Assembly (NCBI GenBank): GCA_049999725.1
Contig: JBNGIS010008157.1
Span: 1-21,349 of the forward strand
DNA length: 21,349 nucleotides
From: Haplomitrium mnioides
Lineage: Eukaryota; Marchantiophyta; Haplomitriopsida; Calobryales
Direction of reading: 5' to 3'
Positions 1 to 9,833 of the stretch are shown here, piece by piece. The translations under genes and the position numbers were made by a program. Numbering within the stretch: the stretch's first letter is position 1; each line of letters starts with the position of its first letter. The notes under the pieces were generated by a model, which was given only the letters and a program-made list of their open reading frames with translations, was not told the origin of the DNA and did no database searches.

Positions 1-972
1 GTCTACATATCACCATTTTGGTCGCTTAATCCTTCCCCGCTTCGGATCCAGTTTAACCAGTCCTCCCCACTTAGGAAGGCTAATCGGAACCAACTTAAGT
101 GGGCTCCCCACTTAGGAAGGTTTAATTCCGCTACATTCTTCGGATCGGACTCCTCGCGGACAACGGACTCTTCAGATTCTTCGGATTCTTCAGATTCTCC
201 GCGATCGAATCCCTCTCTTCAATCTTTCTTATTCATTTCCACACGCAGATACCATAGCCAAGTCATCGCTCCTTCATCGCAGATTTCATCTTCGCACAGA
301 TATCTCCTTGCATTCATATTCGAAATTCTTCTTCCACTGACAAGACAGGATCTTCTTCTCCATCGCAGGAGCTTCCAGCGCAGTCTGCAGCCTTCACTTT
401 GTAGCATCCTTTTCGAGCACACAACGTGATCGCAGCCTTCCTCTTCATTCGTATACAGATCCCATCATTCTTCACATTTCTTCCTCAGAGAAGAAAATCT
501 TTCCTTCCTACCAATCAATCTCATCAATCCGACATATCACAGAGGAGCCTTCTTACAAATCGATCCTCCCCATTTCTTCCTCGCGAACTCCACATTAATT
601 CTTCACATCAAATTCCTCAAACACCACAGTCGATCACTCACGGCTTCTTCCTGGGTGGTCGCAGCAGAGACCTGCCCTCTATCCCATAAGTTTTCTCTCA
701 TGACTCAGAAGTCCTATATAAACAATTTGCACTTACTTACCTTCGAGAGGCATCCCCACAGGGTATAAGGCCACAACTTATACTCTGCCATAACAGCAGG
801 GCAACTTGTCCTCCAATGCACTTCACTGGCTCCTGGGCAAGCTGTCCATCAACACACATGTAGCTTGATAGGGGCTGGCTAGCCCTCAACAACTAGATTA
901 GTTTTACAACTTTTCTTTTCCCCACTAAAAAGAACATCACTTCTTCATCATTTAGCCCTCTCTCCTTGGCCA
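1..972 (+). repeat. CT-rich non-coding stretch, possible decayed LTR
   Basis: No protein here is recognisable. The first 700 bases are pyrimidine-rich with many TTC/CTTC runs and a repeated phrase, CCCCACTTAGGAAGG, at about 65-80 and 106-120. A TATA-like TATATAAA lies at about 715-722. The segment ends ...CTTGGCCA just before a degraded primer-binding-site-like sequence. Together these would fit the 3' part of a plus-strand LTR whose start is at or beyond the window edge. No second LTR was found, so the reading is weak. The short open frames are low-complexity and look incidental. Confidence 0.3.
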
Positions 973-973
973 A

Positions 974-985
974 TGATATCAAAAC
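974..985 (+). promoter_or_regulatory. degenerate tRNA-Met primer-binding-site-like sequence
   Basis: The sequence TGATATCAAAAC matches the plant retroelement primer-binding site TGGTATCAGAGC at 9 of 12 bases. All three mismatches are G-to-A, as expected from deamination on the other strand. It follows a CA dinucleotide and one spacer base, the usual arrangement after a 5' LTR. It is short enough to occur by chance. Confidence 0.28.
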
Positions 986-1149
986 TATTCCTCTAATCCT
1001 TACATCTTACAATTCTACACTCATTAATCCAAAACTTAAAGCTTTACCATTTCCTTCTTACTCCACTGCTCAGAAGAGACCTCCTCTGAGTTGTTTCTGA
1101 CTTTTTGTCAAGAACTATGCTCCCACAGTAATATATCGAAGAGTGGGGG

Positions 1150-1425
1150 GTGCCGAAAAGGTGATCAAGCGATGATCCGGCTAGAACAAGATCAAGGAAC
1201 GGCGGATTGGGGATAAATCACGGGTCCGGCCAGAACAAGATCAAAAAGGGCAAAAAATGTGATCAAGCAAAGTTCCGACCAGAGGAAGAAGTGAGCAACG
1301 AGTAGCTGAAAGGGTGATCCATCGACGATCCGGCTAGAACAAGACCAAGAGTTCCAAAAAAGTGATTGAGCGATGATTCGGCTAGAAGAAGAAGCAAGGG
1401 ACCAGCAGCCAAAGGGGTGACCTAT
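1150..1425. repeat. degenerate tandem repeat, units about 50-100 bp
   Basis: At least five diverged units recur, each resembling GTGATCAAGCGATGATCC followed by GGCTAGAACAAGATCAA. They begin near 1160, 1207, 1258, 1313 and 1360. The array is open on the minus strand (part of a 131-residue frame), but the product is low-complexity and resembles no family I know. It may belong to a retroelement LTR or untranslated region. Confidence 0.5.
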
Positions 1426-1659
1426 CATAATTCTGACATTGGCGAGGACAAAAGTTTGACGGGGCAACGTTGAAAGTTTGAAAGGGATCAGTAGGGAGCC
1501 CGCCATGGTTCTTGTATCAAGCGGAGGTAAAAGTTGAGCAAAGGGAGCCTCAGATCTTACTACGAGCGGGTGCCGAAACGACAACAACAGATACCATTCT
1601 TACTCGGTCAGGGAATTGTTCTGCGAATGACGTGGCATCCGCGGAAGAGGAGTCAACGT

Positions 1660-1872
1660 GGGTCAACCGTGGAATTCGGTGAAGGCGTCGGTTAGCCTAC
1701 CTCTTTGCGGAGCGGCGTCAGACGGTGCAGTGGCAGATGATGTGGCGATCAAAGGTGGTTTGAGGGATCCTCAGGGTCAGCGCGGGTCAACTTTGGATTC
1801 TAGTCAAAGGTGTCGGTCTGCCTACCCCTTTGCGGGGCGACGTTGGACGGCGCAACTACGGATGACGTGGCG
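1660..1872. repeat. tandem duplication, period about 124 bp
   Basis: Two adjacent GC-rich units start at GGGTCAAC (1660) and GGGTCAAC (1784) and end at GATGATGTGGCG (about 1747) and GATGACGTGGCG (about 1872). Many differences are C/T or G/A transitions. This CpG-rich block contrasts with the AT-rich sequence after 3430. The overlapping short frames on both strands look like by-products of the repeat. Confidence 0.6.
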
Positions 1873-1879
1873 GGAAGGA

Positions 1880-2085
1880 CATGTGGCGACATGTGGGATT
1901 CCAAAGAACGACGACGAGCTTCCGAGTTGCAACGACAGGGTTCCAAAGGGGTTTGTAGACATGTGGCAACCTGTGGGATTCCAAGGAGCGACGGTGAGGT
2001 TTTGAAGAGCGACAATGAGCTTTCGAGGAGCAACGACAAGGTTTCGAAGGGATTTGCGGGCACGTGGCAACCTGTGGGGATCTGC
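1880..2085. repeat. tandem repeat built on ACATGTGGCRACMTGTGGGATTCC
   Basis: Three imperfect units start near 1880, 1959 and 2059, spaced about 79 and 100 bp. Between them are smaller 20-25 bp sub-repeats of the type GAGCGACGGTGAGGTTTTGAAG. The core contains the near-palindrome ACATGTGGCGACATGT. It directly follows the 124-bp duplication and probably belongs to the same repetitive block. Confidence 0.5.
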
Positions 2086-3050
2086 GAGTGCTTGCAGAAG
2101 CGTGGCTGCTTGCCGGGGTCAGCGAGTGATCGCAGAGGTATGGCAGCAAGAAAAATCAAGGATAATCGAGAAGCAGCCCGCAGGATGCGTTGCGTAACCC
2201 ATCGTCTGCGAATCCAATCCTCTCCAAATGGATCCTTTCGAACTTCCCTGCAAAAAAAATCTCTCCAACCCAGCTGCTATTCTGCGCTCAACGAGACACT
2301 TCGAAGGAATCGAATCAAGATTGCCACGAGGTTGCTAGCACGACCAACAGTGAGGGTTTCCTGATCAAAAATCGGCAAGAAAGAGCCCTACGAAGCGAAA
2401 ACAGGGTGCAAACAATCCTTCCCCACGATTTTCCTCTTCCGATCATCGGGGCTTCAACTAATAATTGTAATCGTGGGCTGACTGACATGTATTAGCTTCT
2501 CAAGAAATAGTTGCTAACAAGAAAAACTGCTGATGGCTCAAGGTGGAGTGGTGGCCAATAGTTGTGGGGCCTGTCTTCCAGAGGTGAAACTTAAAGAAAT
2601 CCTCTTCCGAACATGAGGAAGTAAATTCAAGGCTTCTCGCGAGGGAAGTTGAGAAACTATCTAAGTAAGAGTGTGAGGAGAGAAGATTGGTTCTGAGCAG
2701 CAGGAAGGCTTGCAATGTTGGCAGGGCAAGGTGTTTGTACAACCGTGTCTATGTGCATATGTTTAGTTAGATTTGTGTTTTGTTTGTCATTCTGTGAAGT
2801 TCTTAGTTGTAGAAAGCTTGCATTTCATCTGTCCAATCCTGGGGAGACCGTAGACAAGGGGAGTTAAGACCAATCACATTGTAATTGTGGTAATTGGATG
2901 ATGGGACCTTCTTCTTTTTGTATAACAAAGTGATTGGGTCCAGTTTTGGACTTCAAAATTATAAGACAAAGTGGTTCAACAGCATTACAGTCTCTTCATG
3001 GGTGGCTTGAGGAAATGGATGTGTATGAGCAGATGGGCTGTTGAAGCAAT
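2086..3050. other. unassigned single-copy-looking stretch
   Basis: I see no recognisable gene. Several short frames exist, the longest being 184 residues starting in the upstream repeats, but codon content and product are not convincing. An ATG at about 2533 in reasonable context (CTGATGGCTC) opens only 27 codons before a stop. The sequence could be a gene remnant, an untranslated region or an old retroelement body. A similarity search would be needed to decide. Confidence 0.3.
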
Positions 3051-3054
3051 TGTA

Positions 3055-3420
3055 GGCTAGTGGCTAAGACCGTGAGGCAACCACGAATAAACCAGGGCTC
3101 CCCAAGAGACCACTGCAGCCAAGAATTGAATGCTTTGTTCTATCGTCCCTTGTCTTCCAAGTGGCACCTCTCGAGGTTAAGGCCTGAAGAAGGGGTGCGA
3201 CTAGCATCTGTGGGCATTGGAAGAAGGCGCATGTGCGCTTGGTTGTATGTGCTTGGGTGTGGTAGAGTGCGGCGTAGTCAGTCCTGAACAGGTAAATAGA
3301 AGTTGGGGGTCATTCGGTGCAAAACCCCTCCCATAAAAGGTCTCGAAACACTAAGTCAGCCCTTAAGCGGAGGTAACTCGGTCGGAAAAGAGTTAAGGCT
3401 CTGACCACGGGGCTATCACC
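3055..3420 (-). mobile_element. possible tRNA-derived SINE remnant
   Basis: Read on the minus strand from about 3420, the sequence begins with a good Pol III A-box, TAGCCCCGTGG (3405-3415). A B-box-like GTTTCGAGACC follows at 3338-3348, about 67 bases downstream. That spacing is longer than in a plain tRNA but possible for a SINE head. A second A-box-like string, TAGGCTAGTGG, lies on the plus strand near 3054-3064, so orientation is uncertain. No clear poly-A or target duplication was found. Confidence 0.33.
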
Positions 3421-3429
3421 ATTACATAA

Positions 3430-3748
3430 ACCATAAAATCATCCCCAAAATTATACACTAAAATTTGACAAAGTAAATGTTTTTCAATGTTAAACATATG
3501 AATATTAAAAGGATTTGATAGAGGTATTTTAGAAAGTACAAATGCTTCTATGTCTATTGGCTACCATAGCATCAAATTAAACTTCCTATCTTCATTTATA
3601 AAGGATAGGATATCCGTTTTCTTTTAATCATGAAAACTTGAGAGTTTAACTCTCTTGGAGTTAATGAAAAGTGGAGATTCCACTACTCTAAAAGGTCTTA
3701 AATACTTCTTCAAAGAGGGGTAATCCACACTCTTTAGAGAAGACCAAA
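3430..3748 (-). other. remnant of retroelement internal region, no coding potential
   Basis: AT-rich sequence lies directly downstream, in minus-strand sense, of the primer-binding site at 3749-3760. It would therefore be the leader of that retroelement. Translation in all frames is full of stops and no gag-like motif is visible. The remnant ends against the GC-richer SINE-like block. Confidence 0.35.
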
Positions 3749-3760
3749 CCTCTGATACCA
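3749..3760 (-). promoter_or_regulatory. retrotransposon primer-binding site (tRNA-Met type)
   Basis: On the minus strand this reads TGGTATCAGAGG, matching the 3' end complement of plant initiator tRNA-Met at 11 of 12 bases. Four spacer bases separate it from TGCCCT at 3765, which on the minus strand is an LTR ending ...AGGGCA. It marks the start of the internal region of a minus-strand LTR retrotransposon. Confidence 0.65.
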
Positions 3761-3764
3761 TTTT

Positions 3765-3860
3765 TGCCCTACCCACATACTTTGTACACACAAGTTAACA
3801 CAAGTATAACACATACAAGTTAGCACAAGAGTAACACACAAGGAACTTGAGGCCTTGAAA
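3765..3860 (-). mobile_element. LTR fragment of a minus-strand retrotransposon
   Basis: This is the 3' end of an LTR (minus sense ...TGGGTAGGGCA) beside the primer-binding site. It contains two imperfect units of about 27 bp (ACACAAGTTAACACAAGTAT type, 3788-3840). The LTR stops abruptly where the terminal inverted repeat of the DNA transposon begins at 3861, so the transposon probably inserted into it. The other end of the LTR was not found in the window. Confidence 0.45.
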
Positions 3861-3892
3861 ATAGCCACTACTTTGAACTAGGAACAGGCTAC
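3861..3892 (+). repeat. left terminal inverted repeat
   Basis: The terminus begins ATAGCCACTACTTTGAAC. Its mate at the right end reads, on the minus strand from 14700, ACAACTGCTACTTTGAAC. The core CTACTTTGAAC is identical. The copy at 15251 reads ATAGCCGCTACTTTGAAC. The end also folds on itself: TAGCC at 3862 pairs with GGCTA about 20 bases later. Confidence 0.6.
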
Positions 3893-4679
3893 TCAAAACA
3901 TGAAATTTGTTTTTTTGGAGAAATTGTGATTTTTGAGCTAAAAAAACATAAAAATTGAGGTTATTTTCTACAAACAAAAAGTACATGAGTTTTCTAGGTT
4001 TAATTTTGGCAATTTGAACAAGCATGATAGAGCAAGAGTCAATTTGGTCATGCAAAATCCAGCTATATTATTGGTTTTTATAAAAATATTTGAAAACTCG
4101 AATTTGATGAAAATTATTAAAATTATGGTAAAATTTCACCAAAAATTTGCATTTATCATTGACTACAGTTCGAAGCCCAAAAATTGAAATACACATTACA
4201 AGAAATATTTTGAAATATGTTTGATTGCACATAAAGAAAAAGCCCAAATGGACAAGAAGTCAAGGGATTGAGTTTGCAATCGTAGACACACGAATGAAGA
4301 AGGCAAAACATTGCATGGATTTAGAAGCTCTATTTTTAAGTTCAAGCAAGAAAGAAGCTTTCATTTGTAGTTGAATATCCATGCACGCAAAAGTTAAAGT
4401 GGGCTTAAAAAAAGGTTTAAGCATTTGAAAATATTTTATAATTCAACAAAGCATATACACAAACATATTAAATTTCAAATTAAAAATGGCAGTAGCTAAA
4501 GAGATTGAATTAAGAGTGCAAACAAGAAACATCTCCAAGTTTTAGACTTGATTCAACCAAACAAAGGTTTCAAGATCTAAAAAAGAGTCTATGACTTGTG
4601 TACAAACTAAGTTGTAACTAGTAGTCTTTGTATGTAGAAGCTTGAGGGTTGTATATTAGAAGTAGAACTTGTGAAAGGC

Positions 4680-4784
4680 TTGGACTTCCACTCCAAAGTC
4701 TATATGTGTATAGGAGTCCAAGCTCAACATTTGAACACTCCACCCCAAGGTCCATGCGTCTATAGAAATCGGAACTCACCATCT
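4680..4784 (+). repeat. 52-bp minisatellite, two units
   Basis: Two units of 52 bp each contain CACTCCAAAGTC or CACCCCAAGGTC followed by a degenerate palindromic core (TATATGTGTATAG, CATGCGTCTATAG). The matching array in the second copy (16127-16387) has five units. The copy-number change accounts for most of the length difference between the two subterminal regions. Confidence 0.75.
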
Positions 4785-5210
4785 GAATACTTCGCAACAA
4801 AGACTGACAAGAACCTAGGTCTTAGGTTCTGCAGAAGAGTTTTTGTATGCACGACATTTTGACTTGCAAATTAAAGTCTATGTAGGTATAGGGTTCACAC
4901 TTCTGCAATTGAAGAAACAGACGGTAAATGTTTTATTTTTCGCAACAAACTCTATGTACGCAAAAGATTTCAATTTCTAATTTGGAATCTAAAAGTAAAA
5001 TGGGTACAAAGCTCTATATTTGAGTCAAAGTGCGCCAAAGGTTTTAAGTTATACATCAAAGTCCTTACAAGCAAAAAGTAAGTAGTCAATTTGAGCAGAT
5101 GCTTTAGCGATACAATAACCTTAAACTCTTCTAGAAAATACTAAAGTTGGAAACAACTACTTACTTTTTGGAGAAGAAAATAATTTACAAAGCAAATAAA
5201 AACATTAAAT

Positions 5211-5394
5211 AAAGATTTTAGCTTCATTTATAGAGAATAACATTCAACTTGGAACACTTTACAATCAAAAGTTCAAGGTGGCAGAAAAATTCAACAAGTT
5301 CCTTCAAAAGATTCTCACGTATTTTATAAAATGATAATCTTAAATTACAATGCACTTGAAAGTTTACAATATATAATAAAATTGTTAAATTACT
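5211..5394 (-). other. 3' flank of the transposase-like gene
   Basis: AT-rich sequence joins the repeated subterminal block to the predicted stop codon at 5395-5397. No gene, clear polyadenylation hexamer or repeat was seen. Confidence 0.35.
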
Positions 5395-7099
5395 TTAGTC
5401 ATTTGTCTCGACTTCTTTGGATTTAGCTTCAAAAGATTCATCAAGATTTACTTGATCTATCTCAGTGTTAATGACAATGATTGAATCTCTTTAAAACATT
5501 TCACGACAGAGGGCTTTTTGTCTTTTGTACTCAAATAGATTTGCTTTAATGGTAGCTAGAGTGGTTTTTCTGCAATTGGTTTTTTTGGATAAGAAGAAAA
5601 TCAAAAGATAGAATCGTGATTTGTGTCACATCAAGCATATCAATATGTAGATTGGATTTGCTTTTCCTTTTTGTTGTTACTATTTTTTCTGGGAAGTATT
5701 GTCCAAAAAATACATCCTTAGCCTGACGAGCAAACTATTAAACACGTACTCATTTCGGGTTTGGGAGATCTTCCTCATCAAATAACAAAACTTTGAGAAC
5801 TTTGGCAACTCAAAACGGTATGCCTTTTGGATCTAGAGATACAACAACATAAATAAACATTCTAGCTTTCATTTCATGAGGATTGCCAAATTTATGCATG
5901 TATCAAGTGTTGTGCAAAAGAGTCCCTTCTCGTGGCCTAAGTACTCCATCATAGATTGCTCGACGTGTAGAAAGTATTTGTTGTACCAAAGTATCTACTT
6001 TTGTCTATTGAGCATCAAGCTGAGAACCTAAACAAACATTTTTAGAATCATTACAAGTGTTTGATGGTTGTGAAGGTGGAAAGGTAAATTCTACTTCGAG
6101 TCTTTGTTTTTTTTTTAAAGGATGTAGGCTGAAATCTCTTATTAGGCAAGAAAAAAGTCATTCCACTATTGAATATCAAAATCTGAAAAGAACTTGTAGC
6201 AGTTCTCACTTATGCTGTTCTTTTTTGAAAATACCACTTTCTCAGTATTAACTTCTCATTCTTCCTTTTTAGATCGTTTGATTTCAAAATATACCTTGAA
6301 AGGAATCAACATTGAACTCAAAATTTCTCTATCTACTTCAAGTAGGCACTTGAGTTGACAAATACTATCTGTATGTAACCAAAATTCATCTATTGAAAAT
6401 TGTTTGCTCCAAATCTTTGCATTGGAATCATTTAACTAGAACTTGAATTGTTGATTTAAGGTAATATCATGTATCCTTTGAACTAGAGAGAGACATCGTT
6501 GCAGAAAAATTTTCAAATCTTAAGTTTCCAATAAAATAGTTACATGAGATTTAGGATTATAAGATAATTGAAGTTCATTACTAAGACTTGTAATCGGTTG
6601 AACATTTGATTGATTTGATCATGAGTATAGCCAACCATGAGAAATCCCACCTTGATTTTTTGAAAAACATTCTTGGCAAAAAGGAGACTGAGATAACCAA
6701 ATAGGATAGAATTCTTATTCTCTCCTGTCATGTTGTCCACCTGAAGATACAAAGTTGGAGGCAGTGGCCCTTCAAAGTCATATAATATTTTTATGAGCAC
6801 AATTATTGTCAAACTAGAATTGCTTCTCAAGTTTTTGTATGTTAAGAAGACCCTCGAAGAAAGAGCATGATTGAATATTAATGCACCAACAACATACACA
6901 CCTATCAAACAAACTTTATCAATGTTTTTTGGTGGTGAAGGCTAGTGTAGAATAGCAGTTTTCTTTTGATCCATTCCATCAATGACAATTCCCAAGTAGT
7001 TTTGACCATCGGCATAACATTTTCTTTGATGGTTTGCAAGTTTTGTTATTTCTTTCATTTGTCGGTTACAATGAAGAAACAGTTGGCGAATATATTTGA

Positions 7100-7890
7100 C
7101 TGCATCATCACAAAGCACAAAGAACATAAAAGTAGTTCAATAAAACATATGTCGATACTTGTAACTTCAAAACACAACCTCATATGCTAAAAACATTCAA
7201 GTCATTTTAACCAAATGTTTGGATTGGTAGAAGTTAGAACTTTGTAAAATATTAAAAATAAACTGTAGGTAATTTTTAAAAGGAAAATCTGTTTGACTTA
7301 AAATAAACAAAAGTTTCAAGAAGAGAAAAACAAGATTTGCTAACAAAAGGTTGCAAACCAGAACGCATCCTCTGAGCATTTAAGATAAGTGGAGACAACA
7401 ACTAATCGCATGCGCACATAAGACCAATACAACAATGCCAATATTATGGCTTGTTGTGATTGTTGTCTCGAGTGGTTTTAAAAGAAATAAAAACAAATCC
7501 TTTGCGCACATAGGATTTGCAAACAACAAAAACGATTCTTGCTATTGGTTTTCTTAACAAAGGCTCTTGATTCAAAGCAACAAAAACAAAAGTTATTGCA
7601 AGGCTAAAGTCACCACCAAGAATCAAATTCATTTTCTCGCTTTATTCCACTATAGACAAGGTTAAGATTGAAACTTAAAACAACTGACCCTAAACGAGCA
7701 TAGACTCTCTTTACACAACTCAATTTGCTAAGAATTATTTGACTCAAATCTTGCTTGCTGAACAACTTAACCAAAAAAAATATCTTTTGGCTCTAAGTTG
7801 AGAAAACATGACATCTCTAGAACTAAGCTTTGAGTCTAGAAAAAAAGCATAGATTAACCAAAGGTGTCAAAAGAAGAGAAAATTTGTTAC
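7100..7890 (-). other. predicted intron of the transposase-like gene
   Basis: The donor GTAACA (minus strand from 7890) and acceptor GATGATGCAG (ending at 7100) remove 791 bases and restore one frame across LKSDK / VKYIRQLF in phase 1. The intron carries two copies of the palindromic motif family (TATGTGCGCATGC near 7408-7420 and CTATGTGCGCA near 7501-7513), as do the introns of the divergent gene. The open frames at 7197-7379 and 7444-7632 lie inside it and are probably not coding. Confidence 0.6.
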
Positions 7891-9189
7891 CTTTGTCGGA
7901 CTTCAAGACAAATTTTTCTCGCAAAGATCTTATTTCTTCGCATGTTTCACAAACAACAAATTTATTGCATTTTGGAATTTTTACATTTGAAAATGAGTTC
8001 TCTAATGTTTTGTAAAACCCGATAAACTAATAATACAATTTATAAACTTTATGAGTGGGCATTCTCTTGTACTGTCCCTAAAAGAAGCTATCCATCCACT
8101 TATGCACAAAAACTCCTTTAGCATATAGTTATTTTTTTTTCCAAAAATGCCTCTAGGATATGCGTTTTTGAGATTTTGAATCCTTTAGATTCTATCATTC
8201 CCTACTAATAATATTAATTTGAAGGCTCTTCTACATACAAAAGCACTGCTAGGCATAGTAAACCAATTTTCAACAACAGAGTCTTTTCTTAGTATTCCTC
8301 ACTGTAGTGTCATATCTCGATTCTTCATGCTTTGTAGAAAGTACACTTCTCTCACTGTTTTCAAAAAAATATGTCTTGCACAACGACAATAAATTATTTT
8401 GACAACATGAAATTCTCTTCAATTTAGAAATTGATATTGGATCGAGTTTTTTCTTAACAAAGCTCTCCTGATGAAGGATCTTACACAAAGAATTTTCACG
8501 TAAGGTGTTTGTCCATTTGGGTTTTGGCCCAAACAAAGAATTCTTATGTTGTGTTGGACAATCTGGTCCATAGGCGAATCCAACTATAGGAGATAATTCA
8601 TCTTAAAGATCTAGATCATCATCATAAACATTTTTTGTTCCAGCAAAATGTTTTCGAGAGATGAGGTTCTCCTTCAAGATTGGGAGAATTGCACCATTCT
8701 GAAACAAAATCTTGATCAATATCTCGATTATTAGTAATTGTTTTTTGTAACAAAATTGGTGCCTTTAGAGATAACTCTAAAGAAATGTTGATTGATTGAG
8801 ATTCTTTTCGAGAATTTTTCCCAAATTTTTGCCTGAAGGCTCTTCCAAAAAAATTCAGTTTGTTTCACATTATCCAAATCTTCTTGCAAGATGCAACTTG
8901 AAATGAAATTAGTCGTCATTTGAGTGGTGCTATCGAGGACATAGATTCATCTCCAAAATTAAAACCGTCCATAGATTGTATGTTTTTTTTCTTGTTTTGA
9001 ACAAACAATCTTTGATCATGAATATCGAAGTCTCCCTTAAATGAGGATGAAGAAAGGTCTACAGCCATCTTGAATTTCTATATTGAACCTCTTTTGGTTG
9101 ATCTGTTGGAATATTCAGAAGAAAGATTCAACTTTGATCTCTTGAAGGGCAACAAAGATCTTGTGTTTGAAGAAGTTTGTTTCTTTAAC

Positions 9190-9330
9190 TCTCGACGAGC
9201 ATTGAGTTCCCTCTTTAATCCTTTACACACAAGTTGTTCACTCATTAATCCTATGCATGCATTGGATTCACCCCTTGACCCTATACGCGCATAGGGTCCA
9301 ATCCATGATTCTATACGCATATGGAGTTGA
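9190..9330 (-). repeat. 30-bp palindrome-cored repeat inside the transposase coding exon
   Basis: About four units of 30 bp each have a palindromic core: TTTACACACAA, TATGCATGCAT, TATACGCGCATAG, TATACGCATATGG. The unit is a multiple of three and the minus frame stays open, encoding phrases such as GPYARIGSRGES and NACIGLMSEQ. It is the coding-region member of the palindromic family found throughout the element. The array could not arise from protein selection alone, since non-coding copies share the core. Confidence 0.6.
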
Positions 9331-9698
9331 TCTTCTTAATCTTTTTAGGTGAAGCTATTTGATTCAATAGAAGCCATCATTTTCCCTATTATACTCGCCA
9401 TCATACTTGATGCTTTAGGTACTCCATCGCTTACCTCCAAAGAATTGCGGTTTGAACAAATCTCAACCTGCTTGTCAAAAGTAACACTTTTTTGTGAAGA
9501 TGAATCTTGGAATTCTAACCTCTTCTTACCTTTAAAAACTCAAGCCATTGAAAAAGCTTACTAAAAATCAACTATTTGAAGAAACTATTTTAAACAATAT
9601 TGTGAACCTCTTACGGCCCATTTAAAACGACAAAATTGGGAACTTTTTGTGAAGAAAATGAAAAAAAAAAGAAATTGGAAAGATGAAAATGAGCGATG

Positions 9699-9708
9699 CT
9701 TTTATATA
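9699..9708 (-). promoter_or_regulatory. TATA box, leftward gene
   Basis: Minus-strand TATATAAAAG lies about 150 bases upstream of the ATG at 9548. Confidence 0.55.
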
Positions 9709-9797
9709 CTAACGTTTTTTTGGCACCACACCAACCTATGTGTCAAGAGCTCCACAAATCATTTTTTGGCAGGAAAAGGCATTTTTGGAAATTTAGG

Positions 9798-9805
9798 TAT
9801 AAAAG
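9798..9805 (+). promoter_or_regulatory. TATA box, rightward gene
   Basis: Plus-strand TATAAAAG in the context GGTATAAAAGAAG lies about 180 bases upstream of the ATG at 9983. Confidence 0.55.
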
Positions 9806-9812
9806 AAGCGTA

Positions 9813-9833
9813 AGTGGAAAGTTTCTTTCCACT
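9813..9833 (+). promoter_or_regulatory. perfect 9-bp inverted repeat at the predicted transcription start
   Basis: AGTGGAAAG, TTT, CTTTCCACT form a perfect 9-bp stem with a 3-base loop, 8 to 28 bases after the TATA box. It could be a binding site for an element-encoded regulator or a 5' leader hairpin. Its survival in an otherwise decayed element is notable. Confidence 0.5.

Larger units (their letters stand above)
3861..5210 (+). repeat. left subterminal region, direct repeat of 15251-16797
   Basis: This non-coding 1.35 kb block aligns along its length with 15251-16797 in the same orientation. Shared landmarks include AAAAAGTACATGAGTTTT and GAATTTG after TATTTGAAAACTC. The alignment ends where the copia element interrupts the second copy. 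The block lies between the terminus and the stop codon of the minus-strand transposase-like gene, so it is the 3' flank of that gene plus the subterminal region. It carries a 52-bp minisatellite and several palindromic GCGC-type motifs. Confidence 0.8.
5395..9548 (-). pseudogene. decayed transposase-like gene (DUF7869-type family)
   Basis: Read from ATG at 9548 to stop at 5395-5397, the pieces come in family order: a low-complexity N-terminus; a Cys cluster SCCQNN (8394-8410); SAFVCRRAFKL (about 8221-8245); CETCEEIRS (7929-7951); IDGMDQ (6966-6983); LYLQVDN (6732-6750); FLMVGYTHDQINQMF (about 6597-6650); and a C-terminal part resembling DPKGxxFWxAKVxKV. Removing a GT-AG intron at 7100-7890 joins LKSDK to VKYIRQLF in frame, which strongly supports the model. 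I recall families with IDGMDQ, LQxDN and GHTHEDIDQ signatures as DUF7869-type, probably DDE-like transposases. That name is from memory and the enzymology is inferred. Here the usual GHTHEDID is changed to GYTHDQIN. There are many stops (for example TGA where Trp is expected near 5777) and several frameshifts, so it is inactive. It diverges from the methyltransferase gene. Confidence 0.75.

Noticed and set aside
1192-1587. A 131-residue minus-strand protein
   Set aside because: The frame runs through a degenerate tandem repeat and the product shows no family features. Opposite and overlapping frames are equally open.
3055-3130. A functional tRNA gene
   Set aside because: Only box-like promoter motifs are present. 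No cloverleaf with paired acceptor and anticodon arms could be drawn.
3060-3287. A 75-residue plus-strand protein-coding gene
   Set aside because: It overlaps the SINE-like block, is short and low in complexity, and has no recognisable motif or promoter.
3795-4055. A minus-strand 86-residue protein, with a relative at 15245-15442
   Set aside because: Both lie at transposon left ends. The frames are not conserved between the two copies beyond short stretches and one crosses the element boundary.
7444-7632. Additional transposase exon on the minus strand
   Set aside because: Splicing 7890 to 7100 joins the conserved motifs directly in frame, so this frame falls inside the predicted intron.
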